Source of the DNA: Mya arenaria
Taxonomy: Eukaryota; Mollusca; Bivalvia; Myida; Myidae
Length of the DNA: 64,000 nt
NCBI RefSeq assembly: GCF_026914265.1
Contig: NC_069136.1
Coordinates: 49,150,381-49,214,380, forward strand
Direction: 5' to 3'
Below, one piece after another: positions 1-12,385 of the stretch. Below the pieces are notes generated by a model that saw only the letters and a list, made by a program, of their open reading frames with translations, made no database searches and was not told where the DNA came from. Numbering within the stretch: position 1 is the stretch's first letter; each line of letters begins with the position of its first letter. The translations under genes were made by a program, and so were the position numbers.

Positions 1-2762
1 TTTACATAAACACTCGAAGCGGATCTGATAGTCCAAACACTTCCGGGAGTCCCTTTGATCGGCCGTTCTGCACAGAAGCCCCTTCGTCGTGCATTGCACG
101 TACAGGATATCCGGTGCGAGGTGTGCACTCTCCTGGTTAAACAGCAGATGGGGACTGTTCTTCGCACGACACAAGACGTCAATGGGCGCATTCCCGTCAC
201 AGATCTGATATCCGCGCTGAAATGAAAGAGCGTTTTATGTGCAGTCGAAACTCGTTCGCTCGACTTTGCTCGATGTTCTCCGGGGCTCGAGGTTTACTTA
301 CTTTCGAATAATAACTTTACTCTTTATTTAAAAAAAAACTCACGGCATTTTGAAGGCCACCACCTCTGCGTTTTAGTTCATGTCCATAAAGTTCGCACAA
401 TGGTATGAAATCAAACTGAATTATTAGTAAGTATTATAATATTTATAAGTGCAGTCAAGTTCTAGTGACGTCATCGGCAAGACGGGCCAGTTTACAATAC
501 GAAATCCATAAAAACGGTCATACGAGATCAAACTTGAAGATTGGAGCCTCTCGTGGGTGAGGTTTTAGAACAAAAAAGCAAAAGAGTTAACAGTTATGAC
601 TAAAAGTCCTTTACAAAGGCCATGTTGAGTGTAGCGATTGAATACATTATCCAATGAACCAATTATAGGGGAAAATGGGTTTTTCATATAATGAACACAA
701 TGAGTTGTATCAATTATCATTCACGGTATAAAATAATGTTTATGATCTGGGCAAACCGGTGAATGACCGCAGAAAACGTTGAAATTGGTATCGGTCGTTG
801 AACCCTTATTGTATGCAAAAGCTACGGTCATTTTATTATAGGTTTGATGTATTGCATGTAATCTATAACATAACGGTTTCTTAATCTTACCATTAATGAC
901 ACCTGTGATAACTCAGACACATGAAATGGATACAGCTACATTGTTGGCGTTGTATTTACCACCCAAATATAGGGGCGTGGCAGTCTGTTTAGAAGGGAGG
1001 TGGGGTGTAATGGGGAGGCAATGGCAATCTGCATGGTCATTATATTTTATTTAAATACAATGCCTAAACATGTTTGCACCAAGTTCGTTTACGATACACC
1101 CAAGACACATTGGAATTTAAAATATGTAAAGAAAACATGAGTTTTTTACCATCAACCATGGGATCTAACCTTACAGAGTCATATTTCTTTGGCGTACTAA
1201 ATATTAGCGTTTTAACCCTTTTTGGAGTATTTGTAAAAAGTAAGTTATTGCGCAAAACTTAATTTCAGCATGACCTTCAGACTTTAAATTATGTAAAAAA
1301 ATGTTCTTACCTTACGTATACTAATGACCCTTTCATCCTCCACCTCATCGGATGTAGGTTTGTCCGTGTTGTACCAGCGCGACCACGTGCGCACGTGCGT
1401 TTGTTCTATTTCTACCCCCTCTGTCGTGTTTGCTGAAAAGACAACAGTGAATTAAGCTATTAGTGGCCTTTATCGCTATTGTCATTATTAGCACTGAAAA
1501 TGTGTATAGAGACGACCCCGTCTATAGACTGCAGAAACTGGCATATAGCCTGTAGGCAGCGGCATATCGCCTGTAAAAAACGGCATTTAGCTTATAAAAA
1601 CCGGCATTTAGACTGTAGAATCCGGCATTTAGCCTGTTGTAACCGGCATTTAGCCTGTAAAAACGGCATTTAGACTGTAGAAACCGGGTTAAAGGATTAA
1701 AGGACCACCCAATGTCACTCATCCGATACTGAGTCAGATGTTGCGTTGTCAATGTGTACGAGGTTATATTCTAAGTCAAGTATTTAACCAGAATTAAATC
1801 TTTATGATTAAGATGGGCTCATTCGCTACACTCACTTCGCCCAATCTTACGCATTAAGATTTTATTTTATATCATTTAAGTATAACAATTTAAAGAGTTT
1901 CTTAGATTGAATAACTTATCGCAACACCTAGCTTCATCTCTAGGGAATATCTTGTTACTTTAATAATTGCAATAGTAAAATATTTTTCATAAAACTCGCC
2001 TGAATTTGAAAGTAACTGGGGATATGGTGGCGTATAAGGACTGCATAATTATATGGTGTATTTGAGAACCAAATGTAGTTTGAGCTCGGTATCATTCAGA
2101 ATACAGAGTGTACACATGACCTTTCATTGTCGGCGACTCATTATGTCCATATAATTCTAAATTCAATGTATGTGAACGTATAGTCTACACGTTGTCTATC
2201 TAAACATCTCTATAAGTTGTTTTCTTTATAATACTGCAATATATGGTGAATGTTGGAAGGGCTTTATTTCCCTGAATACATCTAGACAAGATGGTTTAAA
2301 TCAAGTACAACCAATCGTTCAATTGATTAACCAAAAGGCCAAATGTTAAATTTAATTTTATTCACTGACCGATTCTGAGTCGATTAGCTCACATGGCCAG
2401 AAAGACTGACAGAATAGCAAATATACCGACCGACTAACGATCGACCGATTGACTGACAGTTTAATGGGTATACATACTAATCTGCTAAGAAGCGGTCTGC
2501 TTGATTCATTGATTTATTTATATATTGAAATATTGACGTATACATACATTGGTAAACTGATTGATTAGTGGATAATTCGCTTAATATAAACACAAGAAGG
2601 GTTGATAAATTTAAGTTATAAGGAACAACTATTTAATAATAAATCAAGACTAATTTAAGATTGGTGACTGTAAAATATAAAAAAAATCTTACCTAACACT
2701 GAGTTCCATATCAACACAACCAAGATACAAGACGCCTGTAACGACACTTTATCCATGTGCAT
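1..2762 (-). CDS. Secreted WxxW-domain protein (3' end off the window)
   Basis: Three exons join in phase on the minus strand. Exon 1 (2693-2762) has ATG at 2762 and encodes a signal peptide (MHMDKVSLQASCILVVLIWN...). It ends in phase 1 at a GTAAGA donor. Exon 2 (1311-1432) encodes TWSRWYNTDKPTSDE and ends in phase 0. Exon 3 (from 216 down to about 6 or beyond the edge) encodes GYQICDGNAP, then LLCRTADQRDSRKCLDYQIR and FECLC. This is the Mucin2_WxxW domain seen in mucins, CILP and many invertebrate secreted proteins: a W-x-x-W-[YF] start, several Cys, and an end of the form G-L-x-C-x-x-x-D-Q...C-x-D-Y-x-[VI]-R-F-x-C. The protein is probably extracellular or a mucus/matrix component; its role is inferred from the domain only. 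A possible donor lies at 4-5, so the gene may end in a further exon outside the window. The domain call is firm, the function is not. Confidence 0.8.
1540..1690. repeat. 21-bp minisatellite
   Basis: About seven tandem copies of a unit close to GGCATTTAGCCTGTAAAAACC, diverged between copies. They lie in the intron between exons 1 and 2 of the WxxW gene. Short open frames here on both strands follow from the unit length being a multiple of three. Confidence 0.85.
1690..1880. mobile_element. MITE family F, partial copy
   Basis: Contains the family's mark: a short palindrome ending in CATTAAGAT around a GC-rich core (GCTCATTCGCTACACTCACT), preceded by CATCCGATAC and GTTATATTCTAAGTC. The same order recurs at 58787-59065, and inverted at 62246-62514. 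It abuts the 21-bp minisatellite. Confidence 0.6.
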
Positions 2763-3824
2763 TTCCACAAACACGTATGACTAGAACAATAGATCCAACA
2801 CTCTCTTTAACCAGCTGTTGTTAAAATGTGTTCAAGATTTCAGTGATCACAATTTTCATGAAACTTATATAATAGAGTCAATAGCGATTAGGTATTTTGT
2901 CACGGTTGTGTAGCATTACGCAATGAATGTGTTACTTTCGACTCCGTATATTAAGTGTAATTTTTGAAGCGTACTCAAGTTACGTTGTTCGCATCACAAT
3001 AGCTTTGTTCATGGTTGAGTCAGATGGTTAAAATGAATTTAAAAAAAGAATGACAATTGAAAATAGAAACAAATCAATTGTGTTTAAAACAACAAACGTG
3101 CAGTACCTCGTGTTAAATTTGTGAACATAAAATCAAACACACAAAAGATAAATGAAAAACACTATATCAGTCCACACGTGTATTTTCACAATGTCTTGGT
3201 ATCTGAATGCCGGTTATTTAAGTTATGTTACCTGTGGTACGTCACAATTGATTTATTTTCATCCAGGGGCGTATTCATTGAATAATTTAAGAATTGCTCT
3301 GTGACTTAATATCATGTATTTCTTCTCATAAACTAAAATTATGACTGCTATAATAGAAGATCTGTTTAATATTTCCGATAGTTCGTTTACATTCTCAGTG
3401 CCCTGAGTCCGAAGACATAGAGTTCATCATTTTTTTTTATATTCACGTCAGAAAAATTATGCACTGTATATCGTAAAATATTGTTGATTTCATACAGGTT
3501 GGTCACAATTAGTATATAAATACGAACTGATAGCTTCACATAATTTTAGTTCGAACTATAACATACAGGCAATGAATTTATATATTTGGAAGACAACAAA
3601 GATTAATGTGCACACTAATTAACCAATGAAAAACCTCTCTCAGAACCTTCCCCACTGGGATACTCACTTGAACATAATTAACTTATTTAATTACAACAAA
3701 GATAAACATGATACCCTTATAATATAAGACAGATGTTACGACCACCTTACCGAGGTACGCACTTGTATTAAAGATTTATTTTTATAGCCAACAAATAGGA
3801 AGATGTGTCATCGCTGACACTTAC
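2763..3824. other. Intron or upstream spacer without recognised genes
   Basis: AT-rich sequence between the proposed first exon and the start-codon exon of the WxxW gene. I see no coding frame, RNA gene or clear repeat. Confidence 0.5.
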
Positions 3825-3925
3825 CTGGTCTGGGTTTTCCACACTCAACTGCCTCAGCGAGGTCAGTGCTCCTCCATGTTCGCTCGTATAACGGGTGTCT
3901 ACCCCAAGTTTATATTATACTCTTC
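3825..3925 (-). promoter_or_regulatory. Possible promoter and non-coding first exon of the WxxW gene
   Basis: On the minus strand a strong donor (CCAG followed by GTAAGTG) ends an exon at 3825. A TATA-like run (TATAATATAA) lies at about 3912-3921, which would put the start of transcription near 3885. Downstream, an acceptor (TTGTTCTAG) at 2781-2789 opens the exon that carries the ATG at 2762. No long reading frame spans the 3825 exon, so it fits a 5' untranslated exon. This is inference from signals only. Confidence 0.35.
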
Positions 3926-3998
3926 ACATCTAAAAAATTGAATAATGCGATATGTTAACGCTACCTTAGCTTAATCATTATGAAATATTTAAATATTG

Positions 3999-4430
3999 AT
4001 CTAGAATATAGCCGAGAAACATTCAAGTATAACTTGGCCGATGGTATTTTCATTTTCAGAAGGATAGATTCTATAACAATACAGTCTGATGGCTTTGTTG
4101 AGACAATCTCATATTTTACATTTTTTCTATGATTCATGAACATTTACATTTTGTAAATTTGTGCCGTTTATAGGATTTTATTTTGTCGTGAATCATTTTG
4201 AAGTATTTATTGATACGTAGTAGAATATAGTCGACTGACATTCCAGTAGAACTTTAGTTGATAGAACTATCATTTTTAAGAAAGGGAAATTTTCTCAGAA
4301 AACATTATGACTAAGCTTTGTCATGACAATATCTTGTTCTATATTGTTTTCTATAAGTCATAAAATTTGACGGTTGGTAAATTTATGCCGTTTTTAGGTT
4401 TTCCTTTTGTCGTAATTCGTTTGAACTATA
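3999..4430. repeat. Diverged tandem duplication of about 220 bp
   Basis: Two direct copies, about 3999-4205 and 4220-4430. Matched segments include TAGAATATAG, AACTT.G..GAT and GTAAATTTGTGCCGTTT against GTAAATTTATGCCGTTT, then TTTTGTCGT(G)AAT. They are clearly old. No coding content is seen here, or in the rest of 3926-5150. Confidence 0.65.
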
Positions 4431-5154
4431 GAAAAATGAAGAGTTTTATATAAACTGGTAAGTTATATCATAGACAGATACATATATAATCATATATGAA
4501 ATGATATCCTTAAAATATGTGATTCGGTACAAAAAACCCATGTCGCCGTCGCTAAAGATTACACGCTATTTTACATTTCCGTAAAGTTTGGCAAGGCAAA
4601 TTGTAAATTTCAAAATGATGGATGAATTATAGATATACTTATTGAGCATCTATTTTAATAAGAAACTGAACGAAGAACTATATACAGTTTGATGCCGGTA
4701 CATTCTACTTAACGAATTAAAGTCGCTGGTTAAAAAGTGGTATTATTATAATTCGGTACAAAACGATCCTTAAAATATATCCATGACTAACTCTACCAGG
4801 TATTAATAAAAGCTACAATCCTTTCAATAAGGGAAAGGGTACATACTTCATTCAAATCAGCAGTCTTTTCTTCGAGTGCATTTGATATAAGATAATATAG
4901 CCGCGTGAAAATTATGAGGACAAGAAGGTATGAAACGCTTGTATTCATGTTAAACATTTGATACAGTATACTAGCTTGCACTTGAAATGCGAGATCCGTG
5001 TTTCATGGGGTACAAGAGTACGTGTGAAGTATGAAGTAATATTTAATCTCTGATCTGTGACGCAGAGATTTACATCGCACCTAGCTTCTTCCTCTTAATG
5101 ATATGAATCATTTTGAATTACAATATTTTATCATTGTAAACCTCATATATCTAG

Positions 5155-5430
5155 AGTTATCACAGGTGAGATCACTTCCCTCGTACGTTGCCTTGTCTAT
5201 TCTCAACTCAACTCAATATTATATGAGTATTCTTAACTTGAACAAAATACAATTAGCACAAAAGAGATCACTTTCCCGCACATATCCTTGTTTATTCTCA
5301 ACTCAACTCAACTCAATATTATATGAGTATTTTTAACCTGAACCAACTACAATTAGCACAGGAGAGATCACTTTCCCGAACACAACCTTGTCTATTCTCA
5401 ACTCAACTCAACTCAACTCAATATTCTTTC
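5155..5430. repeat. 95-100 bp tandem repeat with expanding CTCAA run
   Basis: About 2.8 copies of a unit carrying AGAGATCACTTTCCCG, CCTTGTCTATT, a CTCAA run and ATTAGCACA. The CTCAA pentamer is present three, four and five times in successive units, which accounts for most of the change in unit length (95 then 100 bp). Confidence 0.85.
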
Positions 5431-5738
5431 ACTATTCTACAGTTTTATACAAATAAGTAAAACATGTGAAAACTCAATATTAGATTGTATACATGTGGTC
5501 AGTGTTATAGAGAGGACGCATCATCATTATATAGAACGACAGTCATTAAAATAAAAATAATATTATATGATTTATGAATTATTTCAAGGGAAGTAATTTT
5601 AATTAGCCACCGACGCAATGCAAAAATCATCTCATTCAACATATCGGTCACGCGTAATGCGGAAAAGGTCAAAACTATATCAGACACAAGTACACTTCAT
5701 TGTGATAATATTTTTGAAGTATCGAAGAGCTCCAAAAT

Positions 5739-5951
5739 TGTATTATACACGCTACTCAAAAACTACAATAGACAATGAGTTAAATTGCATTACTTTCCTT
5801 TAATCATAAACTCTATTGCATGTATTGTTGTATAGTTATTTTATTAAAACTGATGTTGTACACTTTCATAGCAATCGCACTTCACAGAGTAAACATGTAG
5901 CCAAAACATTGTGTCTTTGTACATCCCACATCCATCCCAAGGAATACAACA
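5739..5951 (+). repeat. Left LTR of the gypsy fossil
   Basis: About 213 bp, aligning along its whole length with 9406-9614. Shared blocks include GAGTTAAATTGCATT, TGTTGTACAC, AAACATGTAGCC and TTGTGTCTTTGTACATCC. It begins TGTATTATA and ends ATACAACA. The internal sequence directly after it (TGTCAGAAACGG) could be a primer-binding site. The start is set by where similarity begins and could be off by a few bases. Confidence 0.75.
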
Positions 5952-8900
5952 TGTTGTCAGAAACGGTTGAAATATAGAGTTGATACATGGATATTATAAA
6001 TATCTTTTTCAATAGTGACAATTAATTAGATTTTATACTGGATTTATTTGACATTGTAAAAATATGAAAAATATGCAAATCCAAAGACAACACCCGCCCA
6101 TGAACTAGGATGGAAGAGATCTAGCACTTGAATTCAAAAGCTTTAAGGTACACTGTGGCTCTATGTCCAATGGTCCACTCCATGACCAGGATGAGCAGAT
6201 CAAATATAACTATCTAATTCTTTGGACTGAACTCTACACAAAAGAACACATATTGTCAAAATACACAGGCGCATTTACTGGCTTTGGTAAGGTACCAGGT
6301 GATTTTCAAATTTATATGAAACACGAAGCTAAATCTGCCATACATCCTGCGTGACGTGTTCCATTTGTTCTCCAAGGCAAACTAAAAAAGCAACTCGACA
6401 GAATGGTCAAAGTCATTGCAAAGGTTAAAAATCCTTCTCAGTGGGTGAACAGCATGGTCACTGATCAGAAACCCAGTGGAACACTGAGAATATGTCTAGA
6501 ACCGAAATACCTTAACGATGCGATCCTAAGACCGTACTATCCCTCAAGGTCACTAGACGACATACTAGCAGATCTTATAGGAGCGACTGTATTCTCAAAA
6601 CTTGATGCCCGAAACGGGTACTGGTCAGTTAAACGGAGTAAAAAGTCCTCTTACTTGACGGTATTCAACAATTTATTTTTTAGCAAGCGTAAAAAAAATA
6701 CGCTCACCATACGGACTTTTATAATGCAAGTGATGCTTTTGTACAGAAAATTTCGAATGTTTAGAAAGTCTTATAAGGGTCAAGGTCACTGTTGGTGACA
6801 TTGTATGTTTTGGCAAAGGCAGAGCCGAACATGACGCAAACCTCGACATGCTAATGCAAAGACAATTGTATCAAATAAAGGCTGACAAAACAGAAATCGG
6901 AAAGACTAAAATTCCATTCTTTGGGCATTTACTAACGCCACATAAACTTTAAATTGACCAAAACAAGACCAAAGCAATCAATGAAATGCCATCACCGACT
7001 AGCAAATCTGAACAAGAGACTGTTCTTGGCATGATAAACTATCTGCAACGATTCGCTCCAAATATTGTAGAGATGACAAGTTCATTGCGAAATATGCTAA
7101 AGAATTACATTGTATTCCGCTGAGATGCGGAACATGAAAATGCCTTGCAAAAGAATATGACTGTTATAACACAACAACCCGGTCAAGTACTAGCCTTCTT
7201 TCATCCGAATGTAGACGTAATATAACACTACAAGTTTACGAAAACCAATATGGTCTTTGATGTGTACTGTTAGAAAATGACAAGCCTATAAGTTTCGCCT
7301 CGAAATCACTGACCAATGCAGAGAGAAATTATGCACAGATCACAAAAGAACTGTCTTATTTGGCCGGAAAAAGGTTCACCTTATAACCTATGGACGACAC
7401 GTGACATTTCAGAGAGACCACAAACCACTGGTCAGTATTTTACATAAAAGCATGAACGCAGCACTTCCTCGTCTACAAAAATAATACAAAAATATGACTA
7501 CGAAATTGTCCATGTATCTGGAAAATCTATCCCAATAGCTGACGCTCTTAGCCGCAACTACTTGTCTGATAAATACTTCTGGGTATTTTTAAGACAAGTA
7601 GTTGCGGCTAAGAGCGAGTGGTTAGACGTACATGTAAACGCAGTCATGGCAAGCATTCCGATAAGTGATCCAAAAATGAACATGATCAAATCAGCAGCCA
7701 AATCAGACACAGAAATGCAAAACCTGAGAAGCACAATTCTATTTGGTTGGCCTGAAAAAAGTGAGAACTGTCCCAAAAACATACTTCCTTACTGGAATAT
7801 CCGGGATGAAATTACGGTCATTAATGACGTACTGCTCAAAAGCAAGAAGGTCATTATATCTCCAACATGTACACAGACGATGTTAGGTAAGATTCATGAG
7901 TCACGTTTGGGTGTAGAAAAATGCACTCAAAGAGCCTGTGAAATCATGTTTTGGCCTGAAATGGCAAAATACATTAAGAAACTTGTTGCCTAATATGTCT
8001 TGAGAACAGAAATGCTTACGCAAAAGAGCCTTTGCGTTCAAACACTATTCCTGCTCGACCTTGGGAAGTCCTTGCCACTGACATATTCCATTGGAATGAC
8101 GTATACTACAATCTTTTAGTAGACGTATATTCAAGACTCTTTGAAGTTGGACGACTACCGAATCTCAGATCAAATACTAGCATACACAAGATGAAAGGAT
8201 TATATGCAACACATAGTATCCCTTTAAACTCATATCATACAAAAGCGAAGTCTTTGAACAATTTGCAAAAATGTGGGATTTCGAGCGCATTACATCTTCA
8301 CAACTTTACTCACAATGCAATGCCGTAATGAACGATGCATACAAACTATCAAACGCATCTTCACAAAAGCGAAAATGGAAAAAAATATCCATACATAGCC
8401 ATACTTGAGTACTACAACTCACCACTTTCATGCGTAAGTAGCCCTGCCGAACTATTGATGTCTCACCAACTAAGGTCAATATTACCATTGACATCAGATC
8501 ACCTACAGCCCAAAACTCACAACAAAAACAAAATGAAAGCAAAAATGTAGAAAACACATGTCAAAATCTTATTATGATAGGTTAAAAAAACCTTGAAATA
8601 CTATCCAAAAGTTATGTTATACGCCTTAGACAAGGAAAGAAATGGGTAGCAGCTATTGTAAGGAAATTAGTTGATGGTAGGTCGTACGTTGTTGAGACTG
8701 CCGATGGAAGTTCGTATCGAAGAAATCGAAGACACTTGCTTAAGACTAATGAAAAGTCATTTCCGATAATAGACTTCAGTGCACACACATCACATTCACA
8801 TGATACACAGTCATCCGCCTCGTAAATTCTTGAGTAAGAATTATCTGATCAAATACCATCACATGATGGTACATCATCGCAAAAAAACAATCACACACAG

Positions 8901-9405
8901 TTTAATGACATCACAACCATTGACTTTCCCAGTAGCAACAACAGCAAAGGCAATGAGTTGATGATAATAATAATAAAAGTGATGATGTCACTCGTACTAG
9001 GTCAGGAAGACAAATCAGGTAACCTGAGCGGCTGGATTTGTGAAGTTTGACAGGTTTACGAATAAAGCAGTGCCTCTACTACAATTATTGTGTAAATATT
9101 CATATTTTGCTATTTTTATATAATCTGTACTTTATTTGTTTTGTGTGAAATAGACAAATTGTGGAAACTCTGCCATTGATTTATGATAACATCATACACA
9201 TGTATTCATTTAACATTTAATCTGATGTTTCAAGTGAAAAAACAGCTCCAATTTAACCTAATGTGTTGATAAACTTAACGGGTGAAAAAAGTGTCAGCCA
9301 CAATTATCCAGACCTATATATAAACTGCATATCTTTAATATGCTTTCTTAAGTGAAATGGTATTAAACTGGATTCCTTCAATTTTATTCATGAAGAGAGA
9401 TAAGT

Positions 9406-9614
9406 TGTATTATATACACTAACCAAACACTACAATATATATTGAGTTAAATTGCATTCCTTCCCTTTAATCTTTAACTATTGTATGTATTGTTTATTAT
9501 GAACTGATATGTTGTACACCTTCATAGCACTTGTTAATCGGACTTCACACAATAAACATGTAGCCGAAACCTTGTGTCTTTGTACATCCTACATCCATCC
9601 CAATGAAAACAACA
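9406..9614 (+). repeat. Right LTR of the gypsy fossil
   Basis: Direct repeat of 5739-5951, preceded by the purine run GAAGAGAGATAAG and ending AAAACAACA. No convincing target-site duplication is visible at the outer flanks. Confidence 0.75.
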
Positions 9615-9959
9615 GAGACGCAATTTAATATTTTTATTTCCTTCAATAATTGATGATTATTAAACATGAACAAAAATGCAAATGAAATGAGAGGAACAAT
9701 CAAACATAAACATATGGATTAGCAAGTATACATCATCCAAACAATTTACAGTGTACAGAGATAGTAACAAAAGATAAATATTGGTTTTACACTACATACG
9801 TTATAGTATTTACTCACAAGCCTCAAACGACCTTAAATAGTCGAATGAATTTATGTATTATTATCAATAGGATGTTGGAACAGAAATCATTTCGTCAACA
9901 CGCTGTGTAGTGATTTTTAGCCAAAGAGGTTCGGTTAGATATTGATTAGGCATTTCCTC

Positions 9960-11110
9960 TCAAAAAGGGGGATACTTTAATGAAATCCGATTGTAGACTT
10001 CTGTCCAATATACATTCACAAGGCAACTAATCAGGTTAGGTAAAACCTCTTTGCGTCCATTAACAGCAGTTCTTCTGTAATACGTAATCCCATTTCTGCT
10101 TCCTCGCAGAGAAACTGCCACCTGGTTCGTTCGGTTGTACTGCAAGCATACACGAGGTGCACTTCTTCACCATGCACACAAGAAGGTGAACAGTTAGTGA
10201 ACCACTGGTAAGCTTCTTTATACAACCGAGTCCATAGTTTTGCGACACACAGTTCAATGTTCTTATCCCTATTTTTTGTCCAACACTTCATAAATGACAG
10301 CAATATTGTGGGATGCAGCATTTGAAAGTAACGAAAGTCATCATCCGTTAGAGTTTTGATATTATACTATTGATAGTAAAACTATCATGGTTATATTCCA
10401 CAGTTCACTGCCATATAAGGCTATAGCCAATTTGCATTTCATGTAAAATTTAAAGAAAAAAAATGGATTTTAACCAAAGCCTTGTGCAGACATAGCAAAG
10501 AAGGCGGTTTTGGTTTTTGGGCAGCGTTCCTTAAATTTGAATTATGTCTAATTCCCAAATGGTTTGCGTTATCGGACTGCTCAAGAAATTTGTCCTCGTT
10601 TAAAATACCAACAGGCGGTACATTGGGTTTCTTTCTGAATTTTGAAACGGTCGATTTCTTATGCCATTTTTCCATTCCGTGCAGTAGTGAAACATCCCGT
10701 CAAGCATGCGTTGTAAATTCAAGGGAGATAATGGGACGGGTGAAATATCATCAGCGAATGATGAATTACCTCCCTTAGTTGAAAACACTGAACATACAAG
10801 ATTACTTTTCCCCAGTTTATGTAAGAATTCATCTACAATACATAAGATAATATAAAGTTGACAATACGCCTTATTGTCTTTTTGATTTAAGAACTGGTAT
10901 TTCTTCGGAAAGCTCCCCGTACAGCTGCACTACACATTTTAATCCCATATAGGCAGATAGCAACACACGTAGCAATTTTCCTGTAATTCCTAGTCGTCCG
11001 AGCTTGAGAAAGAGACCTTATCATGCCAAACCGCATCAAATTCAGATCTCTGATCGAGCATGCTAACATACACACTACTGTAACGTTCGATCTGGTGGTA
11101 CACAGTTTCT
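9960..11110 (-). mobile_element. LINE (non-LTR) reverse transcriptase relic
   Basis: Read on the minus strand in several frames, the region gives LINE-type reverse transcriptase segments in the right order: EFDAVWHDK (about 11.03 kb), then VDEFLHKLGKSN, FADDISPVPLSPLNLQRML (about 10.75 kb; FADD is the catalytic YxDD-type box), FHYCTEWK, and NHLGIRHNSNL (about 10.54 kb). A C-terminal region with EEVHLVYACSTTERTRWQF (about 10.14 kb) resembles the tail of many LINE proteins. Frame changes and stops (for example TAG within the stretch at about 10.99 kb and TAA at about 10.88 kb) make it a pseudogene. No endonuclease domain is seen. It is probably a CR1/jockey-like lineage, but the family is not settled. 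Confidence 0.65.
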
Positions 11111-12380
11111 TGGAGGTTTATGTTTAAAAGCGGCAGTAACACAGCTTAAGTTTTTCTAAAAGCCTTGTTGTTGGTTTGAAGGGAAAATGGCTTGTTTTAC
11201 TAAGAAAAAAGTCATTGAATCTATTAAGTAGAACTCTTTTGGAAATTTCGGGGATACGGGTCTATAGCTGCTTCGGTCGGATCTGAGTTTCCCCTTGCTT
11301 TTGTGGGATCAGTAAGCAGTTTTTCCATTTTGCTGGGTATTCTTCTTTCTAAACAAAATGTTGATGAGTATACTGCCTAAACGATTCTAAATGCAATGAT
11401 TGTTGCCATGCTGGCTATATTTTGCATCTCATGTATGTAAAATATATTCACTAAGATTATCTGTTCAATGTTGTAATATATTTAAACTCCTACTTTACAC
11501 TATTTTTTTAAATGTTGTTATTCCTTTGATTTCAGGATCTGATTCTCAAACATATGCGTTTCTAAGTTAATCTGAAGGTGTTATTTTCTGATATTATGAT
11601 ACATCGTTTAATTTATTTTATTTTTATTTGCAACTACAATTTGAAACAATTTTCTGATTGCCAGAACCATAGAGACACTATAGTATCAAATGAAAATTGA
11701 TTAAACATAAAGATGCACTAACAGCTCCAACCTATTATATATATATATAATTGGTATGTTTATCAAGAATTGTTATGTACCGCCTTGGAACGGTCGGTAA
11801 AATGTAAATTTACTGGGGGTTTAAACCAGTTTATGTGCACAAACCTCACTCTTATCCCAACAATTCTTAAAAAAGATAAAACGCAAAGGGTAAATCTTAC
11901 CAAAGTATGCATTAACTGGAGGAAACTTATCAATAAAACAAATAATAATAAAGAAACGAAAAGGTAAACCCCAAGTACTTCAATGATTAGAGATCCCAAC
12001 TGTATCTGCAGACGGAGGGAAACAATTCAGAGCACCTAATGCAAATACTTTTCAAAGATACGATGCAGGATCGTTAGAAACAAAAAACATCACACACAGT
12101 CTGCCTTATAAAATAAAAGGTTTAAAACTGTGTGATCATAGAGTTTCATAATTAAAAGCATCATTGTACTAAAACTGGGAACAAATAAAGAAAAAAACAT
12201 TATTAAAAATAAAAGCGACTTGTATATGTCGTTCTCTCCTTCCAAATGATTTGAAAACGTAAAATATTTGAAGAAAATTAAGTCACAGCCAAAACAATCG
12301 GAGTCAGTCAACACGTGTCCGCCAAAAAAGGTTTTAAAGATAACATGAATTAGCAAATTCTTCATAAAAATCAAAGCACT
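11111..12380. other. Spacer without recognised gene
   Basis: AT-rich. It holds a short (TA) run near 11740 and hydrophobic minus-strand frames at 11763-11999 and 12090-12374. These lack any family resemblance and are probably non-coding, or the decayed 3' flank of the Penelope-like element. Confidence 0.4.
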
Positions 12381-12385
12381 GAAAG

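Larger units (their letters stand above)
5739..9614 (+). mobile_element. Ty3/gypsy-type LTR retroelement, broken fossil
   Basis: A fossil of about 3.9 kb bounded by two direct repeats that begin TG and end CA. Between them, read in the plus direction, are remains of reverse transcriptase (about 6.25-6.8 kb, with SKLDARNGYWS), RNase H (about 7.1-7.5 kb), integrase (about 7.55-8.5 kb) and a tail resembling the C-terminal region of molluscan gypsy elements (about 8.6-8.8 kb). A purine-rich stretch just before the right repeat fits a polypurine tract. No gag region is recognisable. The coding part is badly broken, with roughly ten or more breaks, and the terminal repeats differ from each other by something like 15-20% by eye. 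It is old and inactive. Confidence 0.8.

Noticed and set aside
1540-1690. Tandem repeats considered as a possible CRISPR-like array
   Set aside because: Units abut with no unique spacers and the genome is eukaryotic. The same holds for the arrays at 26.9 and 34 kb.
10482-10778. 98-codon plus-strand frame
   Set aside because: It is antisense to the LINE reverse transcriptase relic, whose motifs are on the minus strand.
11763-12374. Hydrophobic minus-strand frames that look like membrane proteins
   Set aside because: T-rich DNA yields hydrophobic translations by chance, and nothing supports a gene.
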